A stretch of DNA of 6,705 nucleotides from an uncultured Bacteroidales bacterium (GCA_902461985.1 CABQAB010000109.1:1-6705); one strand, 5' to 3'; numbered from the stretch's first letter, positions 1-6,416 are shown. The notes: generated by a model from the letters alone, not told the origin. A program made the numbers and translations.

Positions 1-178
1 GGGTGCCGGGCAGAGTGTTGAGATTCAGTGCGCCATCCGGAGAAGCCCCGGACAACCGTAGCCCACAGCACCAGACCGCTGGCAAAATAAGTCAGTCCTT
101 CTGACTTCTATTTCCCGCCCCGGTTGTCCAGCTGCTGCCGGAATTCAGTCGGGAACTCTGTTTCCGGGGGTTGGATAT
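1..178 (+). ncRNA. Possible structured RNA, class unassigned (gene-less upstream region)
   Basis: I see no convincing gene here. The only open readings are a run into a TAG at 59-61 and another into a TGA at 102-104, neither with recognisable protein character. The sequence does show nested complementarity. CCGG 6-9 pairs with 164-167, CAGAGT 11-16 with 155-160, and GATTC 22-26 with 141-146 (one bulge). GGACAACCG 50-58 pairs with CGGTTGTCC 121-129. An apical hairpin lies at 85-113 (AAATA plus AGTCAG, loop TCCTT, returning with a two-base bulge). Together these make a rod of about 170 nt with a large internal bubble at 27-49/130-140, the general shape of 6S RNA, followed at once by a terminator-like palindrome. 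The strand is a guess from that downstream element; the 5' end may lie outside the window. An untranslated 3' region or decayed DNA remains possible. Confidence 0.33.
85..113 (+). other. Stem-loop, apical hairpin of the upstream structured region
   Basis: AGTCAG (90-95) pairs with CTGACT (101-106) around a five-base loop. AAATA (85-89) continues the pairing with TATTT (109-113) after a two-base bulge, giving 11 pairs. The hairpin is seen directly in the sequence. It could be the tip of a larger folded RNA or a weak terminator of an upstream transcript; the T-rich 3' arm fits the latter, but no T run follows it. Confidence 0.5.
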
Positions 179-218
179 ATAACAATGCCATAGTGCCACG
201 GCACTATGGCATTGTTAT
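179..218. terminator. 40-nt near-perfect palindrome, probable terminator
   Basis: The two arms (179-197 and 200-218) are perfectly complementary over 19 bases around a two-base centre; as RNA this would be a very stable stem with a small CACG loop. The 3' arm ends in a T-rich stretch (TTGTTATT), so it can serve as an intrinsic terminator for transcription arriving from the left, although there is no long T run. The 5' end is A-rich, so it could work in both directions. It separates the upstream region from the efflux operon promoter. A dyad operator for a regulator of the operon is the main alternative; the arms are longer than most operators. Confidence 0.6.
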
Positions 219-236
219 TGCACAACGGTATGCCCT

Positions 237-268
237 TTTGTAGTTCGTGGTTTGCACTCTATTGTTTC
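237..268 (+). promoter_or_regulatory. Probable Bacteroidota-type promoter of the efflux operon
   Basis: TTTG (237-240) is followed after 19 nt by TATTGTTTC (260-268). The known Bacteroidota primary sigma factor consensus is TTTG around -33 and TAnnTTTG around -7. The first box and the spacing fit; the second box has one extra base between TA and TTT and ends in C. Transcription would begin near 274-276, leaving a leader of about 35 nt before the ATG at 310. The same TTTG-to-TA spacing of 19 nt occurs in the stronger promoter at 6386-6416, which supports the call. Confidence 0.45.
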
Positions 269-309
269 GGCATACAGATAAGTTTAATATATTAAGATTG
301 ATTGACAAG

Positions 310-1833
310 ATGAAGAATGTAATTGTACGCAGCCTGGCGGCTATTGCTTTCGTTTGTCTTCCCTTAGTGTCGTCTGCACAGTACCGCACCGACATCAAGG
401 TAGAGGACGGAAAGGAAGACAGCCGCACTGCGGTTCAACAAATTCTCGAAGAAGCGGATTCCTCCGAAGTGCCGGTCATAATTTCACTTGACCAGGCTCT
501 GCAGATTGCCCTCAGCGAAAATATCGCCGTGAAGGTGGCAGACAAGGAAATCGAGAGGACGACTTACGCAAAGAGAGGGACTTACGCCGCTCTGTTCCCT
601 CAGATTGACGGTTCAGGTTCCTATCAGAGAACCATCAAGAGACAGGTGATGTATATGGATTTGCCGGAGGGTATGTCCGGAATGCTCGGCGGAGCAGGCA
701 GCGGCTCTGGTAGCGGTGCAGGAGAAAGTGGCGGAAGCGGCTCTGGTAGCGGCTCGGCATCTTCCTCAATGAAAGACGGGATGGAAGTCGGCCGTCTCAA
801 CACCATGAGTTTCGGAGTGAGCGCGGCAATGCCTATAATCAACGCACAGCTGTGGGAGAGCGTCAAGATATCCGCGATGGACGTCGAACTGGCAGTAGAG
901 AAAGCCCGCGCATCAAGACTCAACATGGTAAGCCAGGTCAAGAACGCCTACTACGGAGTTCTTTTCGCAAAGGAGGCCTTTGAAGTATATAAAGAGGTAT
1001 ATGAAAACGCCCTCACCAATTACGAGGAAACCGAAAAGAAATACAATGTTCAGAAAGCGACTGAACTGGATATGGCCAGGGCAAAAACCAATGTCGCGAA
1101 TGCCATCCCTAACGTATACAATGCCGAGAGTTCAGTAATGCTCTCATTGTGGCAGCTCAAGGCAGTCATGGGCGTAGACCTGGAAATGAATCTCGACGTA
1201 GAAGGCTCTATCACCGATTATTCCGACCTTCTCGCATACGACACAGCCCAGCACGACAGCATTTCATTGGATTCCAACTCCACAATGAAACAGCTCGCAA
1301 TCCAGGCCGAGGAACTTGCCAAGAGCATAAGACTCAGGCAATATGCCTACATCCCGACCCTCTCCCTCGCCTTCAATTTCAGCGGCAACGCAATGGCCAA
1401 CGACGTGGCTTTCAGCGAATGGAGATGGACACCTTATTCAACCGTAGGCGTCAGCCTTTCGATTCCTATATTCTCCGGACTCAAGAGATACAACGACGTC
1501 AAGCAGGCCAAAAACCAGTACCAGCAGATGCAGTACAACATCACTGACACCGAGCGGAACCTCAAAATCGCAATCCGGCAGTCGCTGAATACAATGGACA
1601 CGAACGTCAAGAGCTACAACGCGGCAGCGGATGCTGTCATAGCGGCCGAGAAGGCATATTCCATAGCCGAAAAATCATACGAAGTCGGCAGGGCCACACT
1701 CACGGACCTGAACGATGCGCAGCTTGCGCTCACCCAGTCCAGACTTGCACAGTCTCAGGCAATATACAATTTCGTAGTGGCGAAAACGTCTCTTGAACAG
1801 AATCTCGGACAGGATTTCATAACAGAAGAATAA
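310..1833 (+). CDS. TolC-family outer membrane efflux protein
   Basis: Predicted outer membrane channel of a tripartite pump, 507 residues. Residues 1-23 form a Sec signal peptide (Lys and Arg near the start, a hydrophobic core, then SSA before Gln24). The family's two-fold repeat is visible. Each half has long helices and a beta hairpin: first half roughly 55-310, with helices such as those around VKNAYYGVLFAKEAF; second half roughly 315-500, with strands at PTLSLAFNF and VGVSLSIPIFSG and closing helices rich in Ala, Gln and Ser. The family trimerises into a beta-barrel plus a periplasmic helical tunnel. I chose the ATG at 310 because it begins the signal peptide directly; a GTG at 247 would add 21 polar residues and lie within the promoter. 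No Shine-Dalgarno is visible. A Gly/Ser-rich insert at about residues 126-153 falls between the first two barrel strands, so it probably faces outside. It is the first gene of the operon; the adaptor gene follows after 9 nt. Confidence 0.93.
   Translation: MKNVIVRSLAAIAFVCLPLVSSAQYRTDIKVEDGKEDSRTAVQQILEEADSSEVPVIISLDQALQIALSENIAVKVADKEIERTTYAKRGTYAALFPQIDGSGSYQRTIKRQVMYMDLPEGMSGMLGGAGSGSGSGAGESGGSGSGSGSASSSMKDGMEVGRLNTMSFGVSAAMPIINAQLWESVKISAMDVELAVEKARASRLNMVSQVKNAYYGVLFAKEAFEVYKEVYENALTNYEETEKKYNVQKATELDMARAKTNVANAIPNVYNAESSVMLSLWQLKAVMGVDLEMNLDVEGSITDYSDLLAYDTAQHDSISLDSNSTMKQLAIQAEELAKSIRLRQYAYIPTLSLAFNFSGNAMANDVAFSEWRWTPYSTVGVSLSIPIFSGLKRYNDVKQAKNQYQQMQYNITDTERNLKIAIRQSLNTMDTNVKSYNAAADAVIAAEKAYSIAEKSYEVGRATLTDLNDAQLALTQSRLAQSQAIYNFVVAKTSLEQNLGQDFITEE
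700..752 (+). repeat. In-frame 36-nt repeat encoding a Gly/Ser-rich loop
   Basis: A 17-base segment (AGCGGCTCTGGTAGCGG) occurs at 700-716 and again, identically, at 736-752. The offset is 36 nt, exactly 12 codons. The repeats encode Ser-Gly-Ser-Gly-Ser-Gly and sit in a wider low-complexity stretch of Gly, Ser and Ala that runs from about 688 to 770. Such a repeat can expand or contract by replication slippage without breaking the frame. Confidence 0.85.
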
Positions 1834-1842
1834 TCAAATACC

Positions 1843-2874
1843 ATGAACAAGACATTAAGATATTTTTCAGCTGCAGCAGTAATCCTTGCAGCGGTTTCCT
1901 GCGGAAACGGGAAAAAACAGGAAGCAGTTTCAGAACCGGAAGGACATACAGAAGCTCCGCTCGTATCACTCGTAACTGTGCATAAAGAGAACGTGCCTCA
2001 GGTGGCAGTCTACACATCCACTGTAGAGCCATACGCAAAAAACAATATCGCTCCCCAGACGGCATTGAGAATCAGCAAGATAAATGTTGAGATAGGAGAT
2101 TTTGTAAAGGCCGGGCAGGTGCTTGCGGTCATGGATGATCTCCAGTTGCAGCAGGCTGAACTCCAGATGAAGAACAACGAAACCGAATACAACCGTCTCA
2201 AAGGTCTTTACGAAGCGGGCGGTCTTTCAAAATCCGACCTTGATGCAATCGAGCTTTCATACAAGGTCAGCAAAACCAATTATGAGAATCTGCTTCAGAA
2301 CACCATTCTCCGCAGCCCGATCAACGGAGTGGTTTCAGCGAGGAACTACGACAAAGGGGACCTCTATTCAATGAGCCAGCCGATTTACACCATCGAACAG
2401 ATTGCTCCGGTTAAACTCCTTGTCGGGATTTCAGAGTCAGAATATACCAAAGTCAAGAAAGGAAACGAGGTGACAATCACCGTAGACGCCTTTCCAGGCA
2501 GGACTTTCAAAGGGACCATCAACAGGATATATCCTACAATCAACCAGGTGAGCCACACTTTCAATGTGGAAGTGACGGTACCAAACAAGGATTATGTGCT
2601 GCGCCCAGGCATGTACGCCAGGGTGGAAGTATGTTTCGGCAGCAACAGCAACGTAGTCGTTCCGGACAAGGCTGTCGTAAAACAGGTAGGTTCAGGAGAA
2701 AGGTTCGTCTATGTACTGAACGAAGACGGCACCGTAACATACCAGAACGTGAAACTCGGAGTACGGGAAGACAACAGATATGAGATACTTTCCGGTCTTG
2801 AAGACGGGGACAAGGTGGTCGTAGAGGGCCATGCAAGACTTGCCGACGGCGTCAAAGTCCGTATAGCAGAATAA
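1843..2874 (+). CDS. RND efflux membrane fusion protein (periplasmic adaptor lipoprotein)
   Basis: Predicted HlyD/AcrA-type adaptor, 343 residues, that bridges the inner membrane permease and the outer membrane channel. It starts with a lipoprotein signal peptide ending in Val-Ser-Cys, with the lipidated Cys at 20. The residues after it (Gly-Asn-Gly-Lys-Lys) are basic rather than the acidic cluster known as the Bacteroidota surface-export signal, so I infer it stays in the periplasm. Then come the first half of the lipoyl-like domain (about 54-98, with VEIGDFVKAGQVL), a short helical hairpin (about 100-150), the second lipoyl half (155-180, with RSPINGVVSARNYDKGD), a beta-barrel (about 190-265) and a membrane-proximal domain (270-343). 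Length and domain order are normal for the family. The ATG lies 9 nt after the previous stop and no Shine-Dalgarno is visible; the permease gene begins 33 nt downstream. The short hairpin means the tunnel contact rests on few helical turns, as in many Bacteroidota adaptors. Confidence 0.94.
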   Translation: MNKTLRYFSAAAVILAAVSCGNGKKQEAVSEPEGHTEAPLVSLVTVHKENVPQVAVYTSTVEPYAKNNIAPQTALRISKINVEIGDFVKAGQVLAVMDDLQLQQAELQMKNNETEYNRLKGLYEAGGLSKSDLDAIELSYKVSKTNYENLLQNTILRSPINGVVSARNYDKGDLYSMSQPIYTIEQIAPVKLLVGISESEYTKVKKGNEVTITVDAFPGRTFKGTINRIYPTINQVSHTFNVEVTVPNKDYVLRPGMYARVEVCFGSNSNVVVPDKAVVKQVGSGERFVYVLNEDGTVTYQNVKLGVREDNRYEILSGLEDGDKVVVEGHARLADGVKVRIAE

Positions 2875-2907
2875 CAAGCTGTAACAACCGATTAAAAGAC
2901 TGTAATT

Positions 2908-5900
2908 ATGAGTATATACAGAAAAGCGGTAGATAATCCGGTAACGACGACATTGGTATTCGTGACCTTCGCCATACTGGGTATATTCTCGCTTATGAAT
3001 TTGTCCATCAACAACTTCCCGGACTTCGACTCGAATAACATCATGGTTATGACGGCATATCCGGGAGCGAGTGCGGAGGATATAGAAACCAACCTTACGA
3101 AGGTTCTGGAAAACGCCCTTAACGGCGTCAGCGACCTGAAGAACATCACTTCAAGGTCAAAGGAAAACATAAGCATCATCGCGCTTGAGTTTGAATACGG
3201 TATAGACATCGAGGAGGCAACAAACAATGTCCGGGATAAACTGGACATGGTGTCGTCGCGTCTGCCTGACGGAGCTTCCACTCCTAACATATTCAAGTTC
3301 AGCGCAGACGACATGCCTATCCTGATTTATTCGGCTACGGCGGACAAATCGGTGCCGGCTCTCGAAAAGATTCTGGACGACAAGGTGGCGACCCCGCTTG
3401 CGCGTGTGTCAGGAGTGGGTACGGTGTCAGTCGGAGGTGCGCCGAAGCGTGAAGTCCAGATTTACTGTGACCCGAACAAGCTCGAAGCCTACGGGATTTC
3501 AATCACGACCATCTCGAATATCATCGCCGCCGAGAACAGAAACGTTCCTTCCGGCAATATCGACATGGGTTCGGACACTTACACCCTGAGGATAGAAAAA
3601 GAGTTTGACGACCCGTCTGAAATGCTTGACATCGTCGTGGGATACTCCGGCGGGAAGGCCGTATATCTCAGGGACGTTGCAGAAGTGAACGACGGGCTGG
3701 AGGAGCGTTCCCAGGAGGCCTACACCAACGGCGTCCGCGGTGCACAGATAGTCATCCAGAAGCAGGCGGGAGCAAACACAGTGAACATCATCAAGAAAGT
3801 CAAGAAGATGATGACCCAGATAGAGAAGACACTGCCTTCGGATATCAAGATTACGGTGGTCGTGGACAACTCCCGCAACATCATCAACTCCATCAACTCC
3901 CTCCTTGAAACCATACTCATCACATTCCTGGTAGTTGCATTGGTGGTGTTCCTCTTCCTCGGAAGGTGGCGTTCGACATTCATCATCCTGCTTGCGATTC
4001 CTATTTCGCTCCTCGCTTCAATCATATACCTCTTTGCTACAGGCAACACTCTGAACATCATATCGATGTCCGCGCTGTCCATTGCAATCGGAATGGTAGT
4101 CGATGATGCGATTGTGGTTCTGGAAAACATCTCCAGCCACCTTGAAAGGGGCGAGAAACCTAAAGAGGCAGCCGTACACGGCACCCAGGAGGTCGGCATT
4201 TCCGTCGTTGCCTCCACCCTGACCATGCTTGCGGTATTCCTTCCGCTTACGATGATACAGGGTATGGCCGGAATCATGTTCCGCCAGCTCGGATGGATTG
4301 TGTCAATCATCATGATTGTCTCGACCTGCGGTGCGCTGACGCTGATTCCTATGCTTTGCTCCAGATTCCTGCGCCTGAAAGGCGAAGTGGACCACGGCAA
4401 GTTCTATAACTTCTTCTTCGGCAATTTCAACAAGTTCCTGGCATGGCTCACGAGAGGCTATGGAAAGATAGTGGCATGGTGCGTAAGGCACAAGATAGTT
4501 GTCATCAGTGTCGCCATGACTATATTCGTGGCTTCGATTCTGCTCTATCTGCCGGTGATGAAGACAGAATACTTCCCTCAGTCAGACTCAGGACGCATCT
4601 CCGCTACGATACAGCTGCCGGTCGGCACGGCCCAGGAGGTCACCCGCGAACTCGCGGCGGACATATATCGCAAGACTGTGGAAACCATTCCTGAAATCAG
4701 GGTCTACAGTTACTCTCTCGGTGAAGCGGACACGGACAACTCGTTCGCCGCAATGCAGAACAACGGTACCCATCTTATAAGCGTGAGAATCGACTGCGGC
4801 AGCATGGAGGAGAGGGAGAGAACGTCATTCGAGATTGCAGACATCTACCGCGAAATCCTCGCACAGTATCCTGAAATCAGGAAATTCACCGTAAGCGAGG
4901 GTGGCGGCATGGGCGGCTCCGCCTCAGTGAAACTGGAAGTCTACGGCTATGACTTCGCCAAGACGGATGCCGTGGCGGGCGAACTTGCATCCAAGCTGCG
5001 CGAGTACCCTCAGTTCTCCGAGGCACTTGTCAGCCGCGATGAATACACGCCTGAATATCAGGTGGATTTCGACAGGACAAAACTGGCAATCAACGGTCTT
5101 AACAGCACCACTGCAGCATCTACGGTGAGTGCCGCCATCAAAGGCTCGACCCAGTCGTTCTACCGCGAAGACGGAGACGAATACGACATCCGCGTGCGCT
5201 ATGCTCCGGAATTCAGGACAAAAGTCGAGGATATAGAGAACATTGTAATCTATTCCCCTACAGGCGCGGCAATCAAGGTCAAGGACCTCGGAACCGTAGT
5301 CGAGACCGCGACCCCTCCTCAGATAGAAAGGAAGAACAGGGAGCGTCTGGTCACCGTGACTGGTTATGTAGGCACAGGCTATGCCCTTTCGGATGCCGTC
5401 GAAGTGGCACAGAAAGTCATTAACGAATGTGACGTTCCAAGCGAACTTTCGGTCGTAATCGCCGGAGACGTGGAAGACCAGGCTGAGACCTTCACCCAGC
5501 TGATTACTCTCCTTATACTGATGGTCATCCTCGTCTACATCGTGATGGCCTCCCAGTTCGAGTCATTCATGAGTCCGTTCGTCATCATGTTCTCAATACC
5601 GTTCGCTCTCACTGGCGTGGCTTTGGGCTGTATGATAACCGACACCGCAATCGGCGTCATGGCCCTTATCGGTCTGATTATCCTCATGGGTATAGTCGTG
5701 AAGAACGGTATCGTGATGATTGACTACGCGATCCTTCTCCAGGAAAGGGGATATGAAGTAAAAGAGGCTATGAAAGAAGCCTGCATGAGCCGTCTCCGCC
5801 CTATCCTCATGACCACCCTCACCACCGTACTCGGTATGATTCCTATGGCGGTCGGCACAGGCGAAGGTTCGGAGATGTGGCGTTCATTAGGTATCACGGT

Positions 5901-6042
5901 CTCATGGGGTCTTACCATATCGTCTTTGGTGACACTCGTGATCATCCCTACCATTTACACTGCTTTCGTCGAGGGAGCAAACAAAAGAAAAGCACGCAAG
6001 GCTGCCCGTAAGGCAAAAAAACTTGCCGCAGCAGCAAAATAA
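2908..6042 (+). CDS. RND multidrug efflux permease, HAE1 (AcrB-like) family
   Basis: Predicted proton-driven inner membrane pump, 1044 residues, about the size of AcrB. The duplicated RND layout is complete: TM1 (about 13-32), a large periplasmic region, TM2-6 (about 332-475), TM7 (about 529-552), a second periplasmic region, then TM8-12 (about 860-1020). Proton-relay residues are present: Asp399 and Asp400 in GMVVDDAIVVLEN of TM4, Lys932 in VVKNGIVMID of TM10, and the SRLRPILMT segment (Arg962, Arg964) leading into TM11. The VDDAIVVLEN form is typical of HAE1 drug pumps rather than heavy-metal (HME) pumps. The substrate cannot be predicted; lipophilic drugs, detergents or bile-type compounds are usual for the family. 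The start follows the family pattern of a short polar N-terminus before TM1. An odd feature is the C-terminal tail (about 1022-1044), densely Lys/Arg/Ala and cytoplasmic, encoded across a seven-A run at 6015-6021. The next gene begins 11 nt after the stop. Confidence 0.96.
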   Translation: MSIYRKAVDNPVTTTLVFVTFAILGIFSLMNLSINNFPDFDSNNIMVMTAYPGASAEDIETNLTKVLENALNGVSDLKNITSRSKENISIIALEFEYGIDIEEATNNVRDKLDMVSSRLPDGASTPNIFKFSADDMPILIYSATADKSVPALEKILDDKVATPLARVSGVGTVSVGGAPKREVQIYCDPNKLEAYGISITTISNIIAAENRNVPSGNIDMGSDTYTLRIEKEFDDPSEMLDIVVGYSGGKAVYLRDVAEVNDGLEERSQEAYTNGVRGAQIVIQKQAGANTVNIIKKVKKMMTQIEKTLPSDIKITVVVDNSRNIINSINSLLETILITFLVVALVVFLFLGRWRSTFIILLAIPISLLASIIYLFATGNTLNIISMSALSIAIGMVVDDAIVVLENISSHLERGEKPKEAAVHGTQEVGISVVASTLTMLAVFLPLTMIQGMAGIMFRQLGWIVSIIMIVSTCGALTLIPMLCSRFLRLKGEVDHGKFYNFFFGNFNKFLAWLTRGYGKIVAWCVRHKIVVISVAMTIFVASILLYLPVMKTEYFPQSDSGRISATIQLPVGTAQEVTRELAADIYRKTVETIPEIRVYSYSLGEADTDNSFAAMQNNGTHLISVRIDCGSMEERERTSFEIADIYREILAQYPEIRKFTVSEGGGMGGSASVKLEVYGYDFAKTDAVAGELASKLREYPQFSEALVSRDEYTPEYQVDFDRTKLAINGLNSTTAASTVSAAIKGSTQSFYREDGDEYDIRVRYAPEFRTKVEDIENIVIYSPTGAAIKVKDLGTVVETATPPQIERKNRERLVTVTGYVGTGYALSDAVEVAQKVINECDVPSELSVVIAGDVEDQAETFTQLITLLILMVILVYIVMASQFESFMSPFVIMFSIPFALTGVALGCMITDTAIGVMALIGLIILMGIVVKNGIVMIDYAILLQERGYEVKEAMKEACMSRLRPILMTTLTTVLGMIPMAVGTGEGSEMWRSLGITVSWGLTISSLVTLVIIPTIYTAFVEGANKRKARKAARKAKKLAAAAK
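6015..6021 (+). other. A7 run, candidate -1 slippery site
   Basis: Seven consecutive A bases are read in the permease frame as GCA-AAA-AAA-CTT. They fit the X-XXY-YYZ pattern for simultaneous -1 slippage (A-AAA-AAA). The -1 frame then has no stop before the ATG at 6054 and is in frame with the PII-like gene. A weak 5-bp hairpin (GGCAA 6012-6016 with TTGCC 6023-6027) overlaps the run; no strong stimulatory structure is obvious downstream. The sequence facts are certain; that frameshifting occurs is speculation. Confidence 0.3.
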
Positions 6043-6046
6043 GGAG
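6041..6046 (+). promoter_or_regulatory. Shine-Dalgarno-like AAGGAG before the PII-like gene
   Basis: AAGGAG overlaps the permease stop codon (TAA 6040-6042) and ends seven bases before the ATG at 6054. It is the only clear Shine-Dalgarno match in the window; the other genes have none, as is usual in Bacteroidota. It supports the ATG as the start, and lies where it could help ribosomes re-initiate after finishing the permease. Confidence 0.6.
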
Positions 6047-6053
6047 TACAGTT

Positions 6054-6347
6054 ATGAAAGCGATATTTATAGCATACAACCAGGCGTTCAACATGGAACT
6101 TGCAGACGCGTTGGAGGAAATAGGCTGCAAAGGGTTCACGATGTGGAATGAAGTGACAGGCAGGGGCAGCGAAACGGGCGAGCCCCATTACGGAAGCCAT
6201 GCCTGGCCTACGCTCAACAATGCGATGTTCACTGTCGTGGACGACGACAAATTAGACGAGGCTCTGGCAATCCTTGACGCCAAGAACAGGAAATACCCCC
6301 TTCTCGGACTGAGAGCATTTGCTCTCAATGTAGAGAAAAGTCTGTAG
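6054..6347 (+). CDS. PII-like signalling protein, possible regulator of the RND pump
   Basis: Small soluble protein of 97 residues with no signal peptide or membrane segment. I recognise a divergent PII-type (ferredoxin-like) fold. Strand 1 is KAIFIAY, followed by a helix (about 13-22) and the turn IGCKGFT corresponding to the ITGMT-type segment of PII. A loop at the T-loop position (about 35-54) follows. The strand FTVVDDD, a second helix and a final strand (RAFALNVE) close the fold. Classical features are missing: there is no GKxGDGK B-loop for ATP phosphate binding and the C-terminus is short, so nucleotide binding in the usual way is doubtful. The loop carries GEPHYGSHAWP with two His (45, 49), which could bind a metal; that is inference. 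PII proteins often regulate the transporter encoded beside them (GlnK-AmtB, SbtB-SbtA), and a role on this pump is the natural guess. It is the last gene of the operon; its TAG lies inside the terminator stem. Confidence 0.78.
   Translation: MKAIFIAYNQAFNMELADALEEIGCKGFTMWNEVTGRGSETGEPHYGSHAWPTLNNAMFTVVDDDKLDEALAILDAKNRKYPLLGLRAFALNVEKSL
6311..6326 (+). other. Hairpin inside the 3' end of the PII-like gene
   Basis: GAGAGC (6311-6316) and GCTCTC (6321-6326) are perfectly complementary around an ATTT loop. The hairpin lies in codons for the final strand, ten bases before the terminator stem. It may protect the 3' end of the message or simply reflect codon choice. Confidence 0.35.
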
Positions 6348-6374
6348 GACATATTCAGAACCGGACAGACTTTT
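6336..6374 (+). terminator. Operon terminator overlapping the PII-like stop codon
   Basis: AAAAGTCTGT (6336-6345) and ACAGACTTTT (6365-6374) form a perfect 10-bp stem around a 19-base loop, with a possible extra GG/CC pair inside the loop (6347-6348 with 6361-6362). The stem ends in A4/T4, so it can terminate transcription from either side. The stem takes in the last sense codons and the first base of the TAG (6345-6347). The T-rich side is part of the stem, as in the palindrome at 179-218. Confidence 0.72.
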
Positions 6375-6385
6375 GGGCCTGCCGC

Positions 6386-6416
6386 TTTGCATTGAAGTCA
6401 TATTTTATTATTTTTG
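6386..6416 (+). promoter_or_regulatory. Bacteroidota primary sigma promoter for the thioredoxin gene
   Basis: TTTG (6386-6389), a 19-nt spacer and TATTTTTG (6409-6416) match the known Bacteroidota consensus (TTTG and TAnnTTTG) without a mismatch. Transcription should start near 6422-6424, giving a leader of about 60 nt. The promoter follows the efflux operon terminator directly, so thioredoxin is probably its own transcription unit. Confidence 0.82.

Noticed and set aside
1..60. Thiamine pyrophosphate riboswitch (GGGTGCC followed by TGAGAT)
   Set aside because: The spacing between the two motifs is too long, the conserved second half is absent, and the next gene is a drug pump.
71..83. RNase P RNA fragment (CAGACCGC next to CACAGC)
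   Set aside because: The surrounding RNase P core sequences and the conserved 3' end are missing, so the short match is likely chance.
50..129. Integron attC-like site (GGACAACCG and CGGTTGTCC arms)
   Set aside because: The arms do not match the RYYYAAC/GTTRRRY core pattern and there is no cassette gene or integrase nearby.
247..309. GTG start giving the outer membrane channel 21 extra N-terminal residues
   Set aside because: The ATG at 310 begins a clean signal peptide. The extension would put polar residues before it and overlaps the predicted promoter and transcription start.
624..941. Antisense open frame with Pro/Leu/Glu repeats
   Set aside because: The repeats are the reverse complement of the Gly/Ser-coding stretch in the outer membrane channel gene; there is no independent support.
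1149..1547. Arg/Gln-rich open frame in another + frame inside the channel gene
   Set aside because: It overlaps conserved TolC-family coding sequence and has the composition of an out-of-frame translation.
2875..2907. Separate promoter for the permease gene
   Set aside because: The 33-nt gap has no TTTG/TAnnTTTG pair; the permease is better explained as part of the same transcript.
3720..4400. Antisense open frame of 226 codons
   Set aside because: It lies entirely within the permease gene, opposite its most conserved membrane segments, and its translation has no recognisable protein character. It is a shadow of the permease codon pattern.
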